Below, one piece after another: positions 28,101 through 42,714 of a stretch of 64,000 nt of DNA (position 1 is its first letter; every line of letters starts with the position of its first letter). Both the position numbers and the translations under genes were made by a program. The notes beneath the pieces are model-generated. The model had not been told where the DNA came from. It did not search any database and worked only from the letters and a program-made list of their open reading frames with translations. This stretch comes from Micromussa lordhowensis (lineage: Eukaryota; Cnidaria; Anthozoa; Scleractinia; Lobophylliidae). Location: contig OZ026605.1 in the NCBI GenBank assembly GCA_964020085.1, positions 26,336,998-26,400,997 on the forward strand. The letters run 5' to 3'.

Positions 28101-31100
28101 GGCGGAATCCCAAGTAGCAGCGGAGTGTCAGGTGGTCCAGGGACGGTCTATATCAGAGATGTCCGATACAAGTTACTCTTTCATCAGCTGCACATTGACA
28201 ATCAAGATCAAAGTTGGCAAAACTATGTTACACTGAATGAGAGTAAGGCATCTTATGACTTCAACGAACTTTATGTGTTTCGAAAGGCATCTTTACGTAT
28301 GATTCAGAATTCAAATTCGACACTAAGCATCAGGAAACTCTTTGGTGATCGATCTGGTCTTCTGCATCTCTATGAAGGTCACAAAGCGATTATAGAGGTG
28401 GTGGAGGCACAACTAACCACCACTAAGAGTCCGATAAATTTCCGAATTGACAACGGAGCTGAAGCCGTTATGTCAACGACAGTATACATTGTTGGCGATG
28501 GTGCAGTAGCTTTGCAATGTAACGGAACTTTGAACGGCATTCGTAACCTGTATGTCACTCAAAAGCGGGTCGTCAAACTGAAGAAAGGCTCGAGAACCTT
28601 AAGAGACAATGAATCGCCAGGAACCTTTAAGTTCTCCAGGGTGAAACTATTTAGTGGTAGCTCAGTCACTATGGAGGACGAAATTGAGATGAAAATAATA
28701 GTCGGATTCTTGAATGTAAAGTTCCACGCAGCTCTGGAAGCCCATCATTTAGACATTCTAACTTCTAGTTTGGATGTGGAAACGGGAGGACTGCTCAGCG
28801 CAGCCGGTGACAACAAAGCACGGGAAGCTGTTGCTTCTAGTGAAATATCATCGCTTCTACGGGGAGCAGGAGCAGGACATGCTAGCAGTGGCGGACGTGG
28901 CTATGGAGGAGCTGCTGGAGGCTCCTACTATGGCTCTCTTTACCACCCTAAGGAATCCGGCCGCAGGGGCGGAAACGGAGCAGGCAGTAGTGATGTTGGG
29001 GGAAGTGGAGGTGGCTATGTGAAGATCGAAGCAGGCACTTTGCTTATCAATGATGGCACCATCACGGCGGAAGGTGGCAGTGCTAAAGCTGGAAGAGGAG
29101 CTGGTGGCGGTAGCGGCGGAAGCCTTCTATTTCAGACAGACAATTTCATTGGTGAGTTTTGTTCTACAAGCTTAGACATTAAATTAGCCAGAACGGAAGA
29201 TAATATTCTCCCATAAAATATTTCAAGATCGATCGCAAAAATCGGAGAAAAAACGTTATCGGTGTACATGATACATGCGATGCAAAATATTCCTTAATTT
29301 AGGACACCAAGGAATAACAGAAATCCCAAATATAATAAACAATTGCTTAAAACTTAAGAAAATCCGATTAAAAGTCATCAAATAATTTTTTTTTTCTCCT
29401 GAAAGGTTATGGAGTACTGAGCACAACTGGCGGTGATGGAGGAGGAGCCAACGCAGGTGGTGGGTCCGGAGGTAGGATTGCTATCTACGCTATCCAGAAC
29501 CTTTACAGGGGTTCATACTTAGCATTTGGTGGAAGTTCCCTTCCAGGCACGTATGGTGGACCCGGTACGGTGTTTTTACACGATATTCGTTCAAAGAGGC
29601 CCTTTACTCAGCTGCGAATTGACAACTTAATGCGATCCGTTCAAGATCCAGTCACGATCGATGAAACAAATATTACTGATCACGATTTCTCGGAAGTTCA
29701 CTTGTTCAGGAGAGCGGCTCTTAACATGGCTGTTAGAAAAGAGAGAACAGTTCTGAAAATGACGCGACTGTTCGGAGATCGAACAGGGCTTCTTCATGCC
29801 CGCGCCAACCAAACGTTCTACCTTGAAGCTTCTGCAACAGAGCACAGCGTATCCAAACCAGCTGTTAACCTGCGGATAGACAAGGACGCTGAAATGGTGT
29901 TTGGCGCGTCGCTATACGTGATCGGAGATGGTGCAAAGGCAACTGGGCAAATAACTGGCGACTCATCTTTCACAATCGATGGCAGAATGATAGATGTTAC
30001 TCACTTGTTTATCACCAAGCGTTTGAAGTCCAGATTCTTGTCCTACGCTCATTCAGCCGATTTGCATAATGGTTCTCTAGTTGTAAGTGCTATAGGCAGC
30101 TTTGTTTTGGCCACGTTTGAGATTCAAGATGGCTCTGAAGTATTCTTTCCTGATGTTCATGGAATGCAGTGCACAGTTGGATTGGTTCACATGAAATACG
30201 GATCCATGATTGTTGCAGACACTTATCACATCGCCGTTACTTCACTCCTCCTTGAAACCGGAAGTACAATCACTGCATCTGGAAAAGACCGTCCAGGTCT
30301 TTACGAAGCCGCCGTCCTTCCAATTTCTTGTAGAGGTTCTGGCGGCAGTTTTGGAAGTAAAGGAGGAAAAGGTAAAATATTGTTAGCCTCGGAAACAAAA
30401 CGTGTCGTCTAATTTTTGGGAATTTCATGGCTTCTTTTACTTCTCTTTACATTGCCATATTTACCAACATTTTTTCAGTATCTTTGGTTGCATAGTTCCG
30501 AGAAACGGTGCAAGTTAATGAATCATGAATCGTCTTGAGCATTTGCTAAGTAAAGAGGCTGGACTAAATGAATAGTAATACAGTATCTTACTTTCGCTTA
30601 TGCATTCGAGATGAAAATATTAGGATTTTAATATTAATGTTCAAACTGTAGTTTTTCTTTTTAAAATTGTTAATTCTTTATTGACCACTTTGTACTTTTT
30701 CTAGGCCACAGTGATATCAACGAGCTTGCTTCCCATGGCAGTCTTTTTACACCTGACCACTACGGCACTCCTGGTTGTCCTGGAAACAGTGACGGTGGAA
30801 AGGGTGGTGGGCTTATAGTCATGGATATAGGAGATGAACTGTACGTAGATGGCACCGTAGCGAATGAAGGACAAGATGCTAGTGATGGATCAAGTGCCGG
30901 TGGTGGCAGCGGGGGTAGTATTTGGATCAAATGCGGAAGATTCAGCGGTCACGGCCTGATTTCTTCAAATGGTGGTGCAGGTGCCGGTCTTAATTCTGGT
31001 GGTGGATCTGGCGGACGGATTGCCATTGATACACCAACGGAAAATAAATATCTAGGTGAGTACACTGCCATTGGTGGGAGATCTGGTGACCCATCAAAAG

Positions 31101-34100
31101 ACACAACTCAATATGCTGGTGGCCCCGGCACGGTGTTTCTCAAAGATGCACGAAATCAGTACGCTCACACTCAGCTTCGCCTAGACAACAAAGGTAGAAC
31201 ATGGGATCATTACGTCACGCTCAATGAAAGCTTAAAGGCTTATAGCTTTGATGAGCTCCATCTAGTGCGCAAGGCTGCTATTCACTTGGTTCCTGACGGC
31301 AAGCGCTTGAATTTGACTGTGCACAAAGTCGAAGGCGATAGAACAGGATTGATCCATGTCCATGAGAACCAAACATTGAAAGCTGAATTCTTAGACGCTG
31401 TGTATACGATCACCAGGACGGCCGCAAACTTCAAACTTGACAGAGATTCCAACGCCATTATGGCAACATCAGTCCACGTGGTCGGACGAGGGGACGTGGC
31501 GTTCGAATGGAACGGACGTCTGATCAACGTTCAGCACTTTTATATTGCCTACGACAGAAAGATCAGAATTGGATTTTATGCTCACACTGCTGGTATCGCG
31601 GCTGGAAAATTTCGGTTTATTGATGACTTTGGCACATTCCGTTTTTCCACACTTGAGTTTGGCAGTGGTTCCGTAATACCCTATCCACCACCCATGGGAG
31701 TCCACTTCATCGTTAGTCTTTTGGTATGTACACATGCATAATACGTAAATAATTGAATGAATGATATTGATGGTTGTGTTATATTGGAGTTACGAGATTT
31801 CGTCGACACATGCCTAGTCCACTCTTTGGCAATCTTATTTTTAACGGTCAGCCTGAAAACAAAAACTCAAGAGATAGATTGTAATAGTCAGGGCTATCAT
31901 GAACGTCTCTTTAACCTTATTGATCTTCGTTTTCGTGTGTCTGTGACTAATCGATTTTGTTAAACATGTTTAACATGACATAAGTCAGAAACTTGTGGAA
32001 TTGTTTCAATATAGAGTTACTACAACCGGCTGTGACAAATACTTCAGCAACTATATTGCAATTTGATGTGACTTTAAAATGTTTATTTCTTATATGCAGG
32101 ATATCAAGTTCAGTTCATACTTCACAGCTGAATTTTTTAAAATCGAAGCCACGGACTTCTACCTTGAGCCAAATGCTATACTGGACTGCGCTGGGAGAGG
32201 ATTTGTAACCAATACCGTAGGATCTGGACGGGACTCTGCATCAGGAGGGTCCGGAGCTGGACATGGAACTCCTGGGGGAGACGGACAAGATGTTAGCGGA
32301 GGTGAGGAAGTTGGGTCCGTGTATGAACCTGTGCTTCCCGGTGCGAGAGGTGGCACTAGAATTGGAAGTGCAACTGGCAGCAGAGGAGGAGGTCGTGTGC
32401 GTGTGGTAGTTGGATATGCCTTCAGACTGGATGGCAGTATTACTGTGGATGGAGACAATGCCGTGGCGAATTCAGGTAAGGGATACAAAAAAGAATGGAA
32501 TGGTTTGTAAGAAAACAAAATCAACATCCGCAAACCTACGTTGAGGATGCCACTCTCTTTAATCCCTTCCCCCCTTCCCTGATTGCAAGCTGTGAAGGTT
32601 CTCAGCCCCATTCATCGTTATGTTGAAATCTACAGGTAGCGGTGCCGGAAGCGGTGGGAGTGTGTGGATAACAACTGGCTATCTTCGTGGCCACGGCTCT
32701 ATATCTGCCCGTGGAGGTGTGGGAAACACTGCCAGCTCTGCTACCGGTGGCAGTGGCTCAGGAGGGCGCATTGCCGTTCACGTGACCATCAAAGACGAGT
32801 ACAGAGGTGGCTTCTACGCTTTGGGTGGAGTGTCGCCTGGGGCTCAACACGGCGGTTCTGGAACTGTGTACATAGAGGAAGTACAAGGAGATGGCTTATT
32901 CAGGAGATTGTACATTGATAACCAGAATGCAAACCCACCAAAGGTGTTTCTCTTGGACGAGATGAACCCCAAGACCTTAAAGGCGAATGCTACAGAAGAA
33001 AATGGTGCTGAGTTTGGCTTCGATGAACTGATGCTCAAAGGAGACGTAAGTAGTTTGCTATGATTTTAATATGTGATATTTTAGAGGATTTTAACTTGAC
33101 GTTTATTAATCCTTAACAAGCTGGTGTAAAACTCGTGAAAAAAGACTGCCTTTTTTCCTTTACGGTACACACGTTCATGAATAACTAACTTTTTAGTGCA
33201 GATACGACTATCCCTCAATGATTTTGTTTAACTTCTAAGCTCGTATTAAAGGTAGCTTAATACTATGGTCACATTTACATATACCCTGTGATACGTTGCT
33301 CAGTCTTAGAGCACATTCATTTTGAATTCCATTTGCAGGCTGTGTTCCGGATTGCAGACTTAGGATTAAGCAAACGACCATCCATTTCTGTTACAACTGT
33401 CCTTGGCGATGGTTCATCCTATCTCCATATCACGAAAAATCAAACTTTCTTCATCGAGTACCAGGAATATACCAGGCGAAGATCCTTCCCACCAGTGAAT
33501 TTTAAGGTTGAATACAGTGGCGAACTAATGCTGGTATCCGATTTCCATGTCTCTGGAAAGAAGAATCCGGCATTTGAGCTTGAAGGACGAATAACGGGAG
33601 TTTCGAACTTGAGTCTTACAGAAGGTCGCGTCCTGCTTGCTGGCGAACATATTAGCAGTGCTTTGCTCAAAAACAAAGTGTACATAGAAACACCGATAGA
33701 GGGAAAATTAACGTTTGGAGTGTTTAAAATGGAAGCCTCGTCGCAACTGCATTTCGCCAAGCGCATGAAACTTGATGTTAGCACGCTCTATATGCGTCAG
33801 AAAGCTGTCATCTCCGCAGATACAATTGATATGGCGTTAAATGAAGCACACCTGGAGGGCAGTTCCAGGATCACGACATCTGCGAAGGGTCCCAAGGCAG
33901 ACCAGGGTCCTGGACCCGGGTCTAGTTTTAACAGTGTGGGATCCGGAGGCGGTCATGGCGGACAAGGTGGGCCAGGTAGTACCATCTCTGGAGGATCTGG
34001 GTATGGTTCCTATGTGTACCCAGTCCACCCAGGTAGTGGAGGAGGGGGAAGTAATGGTGGTGCTGGAGGAAGCACAACTAAGGTAAATAAAGGTTTCCGT

Positions 34101-37100
34101 AGCTTACCAGGTGGGTTTATGAACAATGTTTGAATGACATTGGTTTGGGACCAAGCTTCCTGAGCTCCCCTGTCTATTTAAAAATTCTTACGTAACGTCT
34201 AATTAACGAGAAGTCAGGAAGATGCGAAAACAAAAGTGACTTTATACGCGGCGTTTCCATATGCATGCTATCTTCACTCGTGTTACAGGTTTCAAGGCTC
34301 GAGACTGACAGTAGCCAATCAGTCACGAACTATAAAACATGCAGATGTGGTTGAGGATTTGTATTTCTACTAGTCACTTTGACTAGTGAAAAAACTGGCC
34401 TGTGCAAAGAGAGAGTGAGTTCCAGATGTTGTGAGCGGTATGCAAAAAAGTACTGTTTTTTGGGTGCAAAATCTGACTAGTGGAAGTGCTAGCCATCGTG
34501 TATTACGCTATTAGTGGTCTTAAGGATTCCTTCTTTTATGAATGCAGTGCCTGTTTTACGGTTGCTCTTTTGTGATCTGATGTTGTTGAAGGCTCTTACT
34601 TACGTGACGAGCACAGTATAACACGATATGTATTCTTAGCTGCGAACTAATTGATATGCTTATCGCAAACGTTGGGCTTCCAGGGAAAGTCATAATTATA
34701 TGTGGATTATATGTGCGCTCATCGTGACGATGAGGGCACAATGGAACTACAACTTACATTACTTTTCGTGTCTTAGATTACAGTCGGATATTCACTTCAT
34801 TTGGATGGCATCATCGAGAGCGAAGGTGCAAATGGAGCTTCTAACAGTGGTGGTGGCAGTGGAGGTAGTATTCTGATCAAAACCATCCTTTTCTCTGGAC
34901 ATGGAATGGTGATTGCTGATGGCGGAAGTGGGGATGGTGATGGTGGTGGCGGAGCAGGTGGGCGCATCGCAGTGCACGTTGCTTGGCTACGGGAATACTC
35001 TGGCCAATATACGGCTTATGGTGGCACAGGTGAGTGCATTTATTTAAGTGTTGGTATGTAATAGCCAAATCTGACGCACGCTATGATAGGCCGATGACAG
35101 GTTGGTATAAATGGTTTTAAGCCATAGGAAATAATTCGGAGGGATTGTTTTAAAAATAGCGTTTCATAGATGTTTGTTGTTGCCTTTAGGTATTGCAAAT
35201 GGTAAGCACATTTTAAACTACCTTTCAAGACGTTCCGTTTATTTTAAAAATTTCCTTGTCGGTCGAGCCAAAATTGTCTTACAATTTATATTCTGACCGC
35301 AATTTCCTAACTTCGTGGGTAAATAGTTGACAACCATGATTTAAGATAAAGAGCTCTTATTTTCACTGGCAATTTAACGCAGTTACAAAACTCTATTTGA
35401 CCGTATTCCGAGTAACCCATTTAAAATATTCAATCATATTCACTTTTTATTTCTCCTATTGGAAATAATGCGTTGCCAAGCATACGGGTAATAAGAGTAA
35501 AGGAAAAGATTAGCTGAGGAATCCCCCATTGTGCACCTCTAAGCTCCTAGGAATAACTTTAAATGACAAGTAAGGCAGTTTGGAAGGTGAATAAATGTTT
35601 CAAGCATGTGGCATAAAGGGAGCAAATTGCTAATACATTTTTCCTACGTGACAGGTTTTAAAGCAGGAGCGGCTGGCACTGTGTATTACACAGACACCAA
35701 CCAAGGACTTACTCACAGGCCAGTGCTTATCAACGAAGCAAACCACATCGTGTTCGGCGAGGGCTTTACAAAACTTACAGTAGACAACATCAATCGTAAT
35801 CCCGATATACCAACAATAATCATCAACGAAAACAGCTCCTACTACGAGGTCGATGAATTAGAAATGAAGAATCATGGTTTACTCCATATACACGGCGACA
35901 ATTCAAGTTTTGTTGTCCACAACTTCACTGGGGACAGAACAGGACTTGTCCACCTTAGACCAGGCCAGAAGATGTTCGTTCAAGTTGTAGAGTCCAAAAC
36001 GGGTTACAGTGTTGCTCCTGTAAGCTATAAGATAGATCAAGGGGCGGAAATAGTGTTCCCGTCGAGTCTGACTCTTCTGGGGACTAGATGTTTCTTTGAG
36101 GGTCTGGTTGTGGGTGTTCATAAGCTCATTGTTGCTGAAGGTGCCGATGTTGTTTTTGCTTCAACAACCCAGACTGGTATCAAAGAAAACGATAAATTCA
36201 GATTCCTCACCACACCTGGAAACATTACTTTTGCAGAAGTGTACGTTCAGAAAGGCTCGCGGCTTGAGTTTTCCCGTATCAACAACACGCTGGTCTTTAC
36301 AGCGATCATTTTCCGATTGAAGTATCATGCGTTAGTCAACATCAATCACGGTGAAATCGATTCATCGTGGGCGTGGGTGGAAAGTGAAGGCAGGCTTGTC
36401 TTGGACTACACTGGACATCCAGCCGAAATGGGTCCTGGATCTGGCACTACGAAGAACTTAATTGGATCAGGAGCGGGTCACGGCGGTGAAGGTGGTGTTC
36501 ACCAGGCAGGGCAGCTTGGAGGAGAACCCTATGGCTCCATATACCGCGCAGTTCATCTTGGCAGTGGCGGGGGGAACGGACAAGGACGAGGTGGATCTGG
36601 TGGGGGTATGCTTCATTGGAGAATTGGTCAGGAGATTGAGCTAGATGGACTTGTCACCTTACAAGGTGGCAACGGTTCTGGTATAAACGCTGGTGGCGGT
36701 AGCGGTGGAAGCATTCTCATCGAGACAACAAATTTTACCGGTTATGGAGAAATAAATGTTATGGGAGGAGACGGCTCAGGTGCCAGTGGATCTGGTGGCT
36801 CAGGTGGTCGAATTTCTGCCCATGTACGTTTTAGGCACAAGTACGCTGGTGTTTACAAGGCCTACGGAGGAGAAGGAAAACGTTATGCTGCAGCAGGCAC
36901 AGTGTACGTTGAAGAAACTGCGCGAGGACCACAATACGCGGACTTGAAGTACGACAAGAGTACGAATACGACTTACGTCACTGCAACCCATAGGTACATG
37001 GAAGTTGACAATGAAGATCGCAAAACCGAGATGTCTTCAATGATGCTGGAAAGTGAACATTTGTTTTATGAATTAGATGAACTGTTCCTCACTAGACACG

Positions 37101-40100
37101 CTAACCTGCAGGTTCGACATCCTCCAGGAAGTCCTAATGTCACTGTCATCATTCACCGCTTCCTCGGAGATGGCTCAGGAAGATTTCATGTCCGGGTAAA
37201 CCAAACAATATACGTAGAAGTAGTTGAATCAGAGACCAATGAGACCACCGCACCGTGTAGTTACAAGATTGATCAAGGAGCTGAAGTTGTCTTCCCTGCT
37301 GTTGTCAACATCTATGGAACTAGGAGTATTATAGAAGGAAGAATAACGGGAGTAGAACACCTGATCATTGCAAGTCAAGGCTTCGTGGAGTTCTCTTCCA
37401 CTGCTCAAACTGCTAGAGTTGAGAATCGCCAATACGTAGAGATAGACGAGAAAGGCAACTTTTCATTTGCTACGGTAACTGTTGAAAGGAATTCAAAAAT
37501 GACCTTCAGTCGTATTCTTAACTACACATTGAGCTTACGGTGCTCGGAGTTCAGAATTAAATATGAAGGATTGATGACGATGAATCACGGATACATTTAC
37601 TCGGCGTTTGCGTGGATTGAAAGCGAAGGTATCCTGTCCCTGGATGGTACGGGATTTGGCCCGGAAGAGGGTGTGGGGCATGGTACAACCAAAAGCAATG
37701 TGGGATCTGGAGCTGGTCACGGTGGAGAAGGTGGAAAAACAGATTATGGAGAAGGTGGAATCCCGTATGATTCTGTCTACACTCCTCGGATGTATGGCAG
37801 TGGTGGAGGAAATGGCCAGGGAGTGGGTGGCTCTGGCGGAGGATCAATGTTCTGGATAGTTGGTCAAAGGCTTCAGATCAACGGGCTGCTGTCTTCAAAG
37901 GGAACTGATGGAACAGGTACAAATGCTGGGGGAGGTAGTGGTGGCAGCATCTTAATAACCACTACGAACATGACAGGACACGGTGACATTTCTGTCCCAG
38001 GAGGTTCGGGAACCGGTTCGGGAAGTGGAGGATCTGGTGGACGAGTCGGAATTCATTGCCGGTGGAGATATAAATACGGGGGAAAGTTTACGGACCATGG
38101 AGGTCAGCAGGGCCGATATGGTGGTCCTGCCGGAACGATTTATAAGGAAGAGAACTTTAGACCTCTTCAGTACCGTCACCTTAAATACATGAAAGAAACG
38201 AACACTACCATGTTGGCTGTCGATCACACTTACGTACACATCGACAACGATGGCCACGATGTACCCGGGGCAACTGTTTTGATGGAGGAAAACACGACAT
38301 ACTACGAATTTGACGAGATGGAGTTAACGGGTCACTCGCGTCTTTTGGTCTACCATCCTGGAAATGTAACGGTCATTGCTGTGGTACACAAATTTATCGG
38401 CGATAAGAGTGGACAGTTTCACATCCGTCAAGATCAAAAGATCTTTGTAGAGTATATAGAGTCCGAGACAAACAAAACCGAAGCGCCTTGCAGTTACAGG
38501 ATCGACGTCGGAGGGGAGATCATTCTACCATCGGAATTTTCCATGCATGGCACTCGGTCAGTCTTTGAAGGAATGATCACTGGCGTTCGAGATTTGTTCG
38601 TTTCGTTCGGTGCTAATGCTGATTTCTATTCAACGGTACAAACAGCCCTCATAGAAAACAACAACTACATTGCAATATCAGAGCCAGGAAATATCTCATT
38701 TGCTGTCGTTATTGTTAAAAAAACTGGGGATGTCGAGTTCCGTAAAAACACAGGATTCTTGAGAATAACTGTTGATGAATTAAAAATAAAATATCAAGGG
38801 AAACTAAGCATGAATCACGGTGAAGTATTTTCAACATTTGCTTGGTTGGAAAGCCAAGGTCATTTCAACTTGGACGAAGCAGGCAATCCTGCCGAAAAGG
38901 GACCTGGTGCCGGAAGAAGTACTGCGATCGGCAGTGGTGCTGGCCATGGAGGAAGAGGAGCTCGTGAAGGAGGACAAGCATACGGTTCAGTTTATCGCCC
39001 CTTGGTTCTTGGTAGTGGAGGCGGTAATGGCGGTGGAACGGGAGGGAGTGGAGGAGGACAGCTTCTCTGGGAAGTTGGGAAGCGTCTTGAATTGAATGGC
39101 CTTGTGTCAGCAAGAGGTGGCAAAGGAACTGGAAGTAATGCCGGTGGTGGCAGTGGTGGCAGCATTCTTATCAAGACAACAAATATGACTGGACATGGAG
39201 AGATTGCTGTTACCGGTGGGTCTGCCTACGGAGCTGGAGGAGGGGGTTCTGGGGGACGAGTAGGAATACATTGCCGATGGAGGTATACTTACGGTGGGAA
39301 ATTCACTGACCGTGGTGGATTTGGAGCGCAGAACGAGTATGGTGCACCCGCAGGAACAGTTTACAAGGAAGAAAATTTCCGTCCACTGCAGTACCGCATA
39401 CTGAAGTATAGTAAAGAGGCGAACACGACTTACCTAGCTGTGGATCACACGTATTTACATGTAGATAACGAGGGACATGATGTACCTGAAGCCACTGTCC
39501 TGATGGAGGAAGGAACAACTTATTATGAGTTTGATGAGGTTGAGCTAACTGGATATTCACGACTCATCGTTTACCATCCAAATAAAACCAAAGTTACAGT
39601 GATAGCGCATAGGTTCATTGGAGACAAAACCGGACAGTTCCACCTGAGAATTAACCAAACCATCTACGTGGAGGTTGTCGAATCTGAAACAAACAAAACT
39701 GAAGCTCCATGCAGTTATCGCATCGACAAGGGAGCAGAGATCGTTCTTCCTGCCGAATTCCACGTCCATGGGGTTCGGTCTGAGCTTTATGGCCTGATGA
39801 CCGGAGTACACTTCCTTTTCCTCGAAGACGGAGCACCCCTGAAAATAGCATCATCAGCACAAACAGCAATAACGGAGAACCGAACCTACGTCGACATCAC
39901 ACAACCTGGTAACTGCTCCTTCGCGCACGTCATAATCAAGGAGGGTGGTCTCTTGGACCTAGTGCGTGTACAGGAGGTTCTTGTTTCCGTGACGTCTTCT
40001 GTGTTCGAAGTGCTCCACAAAGGAACCGTGAAAGTGAACCATGGCATATTTTACTCCGCCTTCGGTGAAGTGGAAACTAAAGGTGAAATTCTGCTTGATG

Positions 40101-42663
40101 GTGCTGGGCACCAGGCAGCTACCGGTCCTGGTGCAGGTTCGACCTCTGTAAATAGCAGAGGATCTGGAGGTGGGTTTGGTGGACACGGAGGACAGTCGTA
40201 CAGTAATCATCACGGAGGTAGCGCTTACGGATCTGTTTACAGACCATTGTCTCTTGGTAGTGGGGGAGGACACGGGCAATTGAATGGTGGAGGCGCAGGT
40301 GAGTTCCATTTAGCTTATTACAGGTTATAAACAGGTTTCTCGTGTGAAGGTTATTGAATGTACGACCGATGTAATTAAAAACAGAAACAAGTGATGAACT
40401 ACCTAAAGAAGAAATCGCGAAAAACATTCACTGATCCATAACTTGTACGTCTTTACCTGACTACTTAATTTGTTTTCTTTTTGTCTAAACATTTTTTCAG
40501 GAGGAGGATCGCTGTGGTGGCAAGTTGGTAAACTTATTCACCTTGACGGCCTCATATCATCGAAAGGACAGAGTGCAACCAGTGCCAGTGGGGGAGGTAG
40601 CGGAGGAAGTGTCCTTGTAGAGACAACCAACATTACTGGACATGGAGAAATCAACGTCAATGGAGGAGATGCACAAAGTAATGGAGGAGGAGGAGCAGGC
40701 GGAAGAATTGGAATTCATGTTGATTTCCAAAATAACTTTGGTGGTACGTAAATGCACGCCTTTTCAAAAACATGTGGTTACAAAGTTTGTGATCTTACTC
40801 TTTTAATACAAATGCACCGGACACGAAGGTTTTACTATATCCCATTACGCCACAAACGAATCGCTGAAGGTCCTCGGATTTGGACGGACCTATGCTCAGC
40901 ATGCATCACCTTTGCGAGCAGTCATTTAGAAGACAGCCTTTCGGGAATTCATCTCGTATTGGACTATACAAAGTTTTCAAACGTATCGCATAACAACCTT
41001 AAAAGTGCTCTGCAAATTTGCTTTAGATTTAGCCTGTTAGTACCCGGGTTTAAATTGGAATACTCTTCGCAATTAAGTGACCATTCTAGTTATCTAATCA
41101 ATTTAGTGATCGATAGTTTTTATACTTTTTAGGTAAATTCCGCTCTGTTGGCGGCCGCGTCTCTGGCTATTCCGATAACGCAGGGGCAGCTGGTACGGTT
41201 TACAAGTACGAAAGTCGTCGGGGTCCGCAATACCGTGACCTGAAGTACGACCCTGATGCGAACTTAACCTCCTTCAAACCCGAGCACGCCAAAGTGAAGG
41301 TAGACAATGAAAACAACAATGTAGCTATACCGACTGTCATCATGGAAAATCAGACGGTCTTTTACGAATTTGACGAGATGCAGGTCGAGGGTCATTCTAC
41401 GGTCATCTTTTACCACCCGGAGAAAGCAAGGAATGTGACAGTCATGGCTCACGAAGTTACGGGAGATAAGACTGGTATTATCAAACTGGTGGCTAGACAG
41501 CGCTTGTTTGTCTTTGTGGTGGAGTCTACTCACACTTACATGGACGCCCCGTGTGGATTTTTCGTGGAAGACTATGCCGAGGTTGTCTTTCCCACAGAGG
41601 TAATTCTACGTGGTGAAAGTTCGACTATAAGAGGACGACTAACTGGAGTAGAAAAGCTTGTTCTCGAGAGAAATGGCATGGTGGAGTTTCGAGGGACAGC
41701 ACACACCGCTAAGCTACCCGAGGAGTCGCAGTGGCTGGCTGATAATCCATTTGATCCATTCACTCCCGGTCTTATTAGTATTCCTCAGCTTATCATTAAC
41801 AATGTGGGCGTGGTTAAAGTTAGCATGACACCTGTCAGACCTGTTCTCGATATTGCAGACACGAATGTTAAAAAAGGTGAGTGTGTTTCATCTTATACTG
41901 TCAGTACTGAGCTCAGTTGTTGGAGGGCAGATTAGCGCCAATCCAAGATTGCAATTGAGTGTTTCTTATTGCTTATGTTATGTGGTCAAAGTCAAAACGG
42001 ATGACATACGGTAAGATATAAACAAAACGCGTACTGAAAACTGAGAAAAAAATCTGATGTTGAAAGTCGCACCAAACTTAGATTGGTGCTTTGAATGACC
42101 GGGGCTTGTTCTCATTTTCCAGAAACTCAGTACAGTGATAGCCCGCAGGCTTACTGAAGATGTTACGATATGTAAATTTCTGTACCTTGTACCTGTACCT
42201 GTACCTGTCAGCGGACTTTATGCCCCTGTCAGCGGACTTTCTCCCGCGGGTATAAATTATGTATTTTGAATCGAGAATGTGTTCTTTTACCGTTAGCCGT
42301 GTGAAATAAAGCTTCGAAACAGAAGACAAAACAGGGAATGTAGTAGTAGCGTCATAATAGCCACTGCCTTTAAACTGCAGATTCTAGCCTGAAATTCCAG
42401 TGTCCTCAAATATATATTTACAGGGGAGCAGGGGTGGCGCAGTGGTGAGAGTGCTTGCCTCCCACCAATGTGTCCCGGGTTCGATTCCCGGACCCGGCGT
42501 CATATGTGGGTTGAGTTTGTTGTTGGTTCTCCCCCTTGCTCCGAGGGTTTTTCTCCGGTTGTCCGGTTTTCCTCCCTCCACAAAAATCAACACTTCTAAA
42601 TTCCAATTCGATCTGGAAACAGTGGATGAAGAGCCACTTCGTGGAAATGCCACTGCAAATTCC

Positions 42664-42714
<51 letters not shown>

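Noticed and set aside
42384..42653. Minus-strand frame with a GIEPGTHWWEA-type peptide
   Set aside because: It is the reverse translation of the SINE head and body; such peptides are a frequent artefact.
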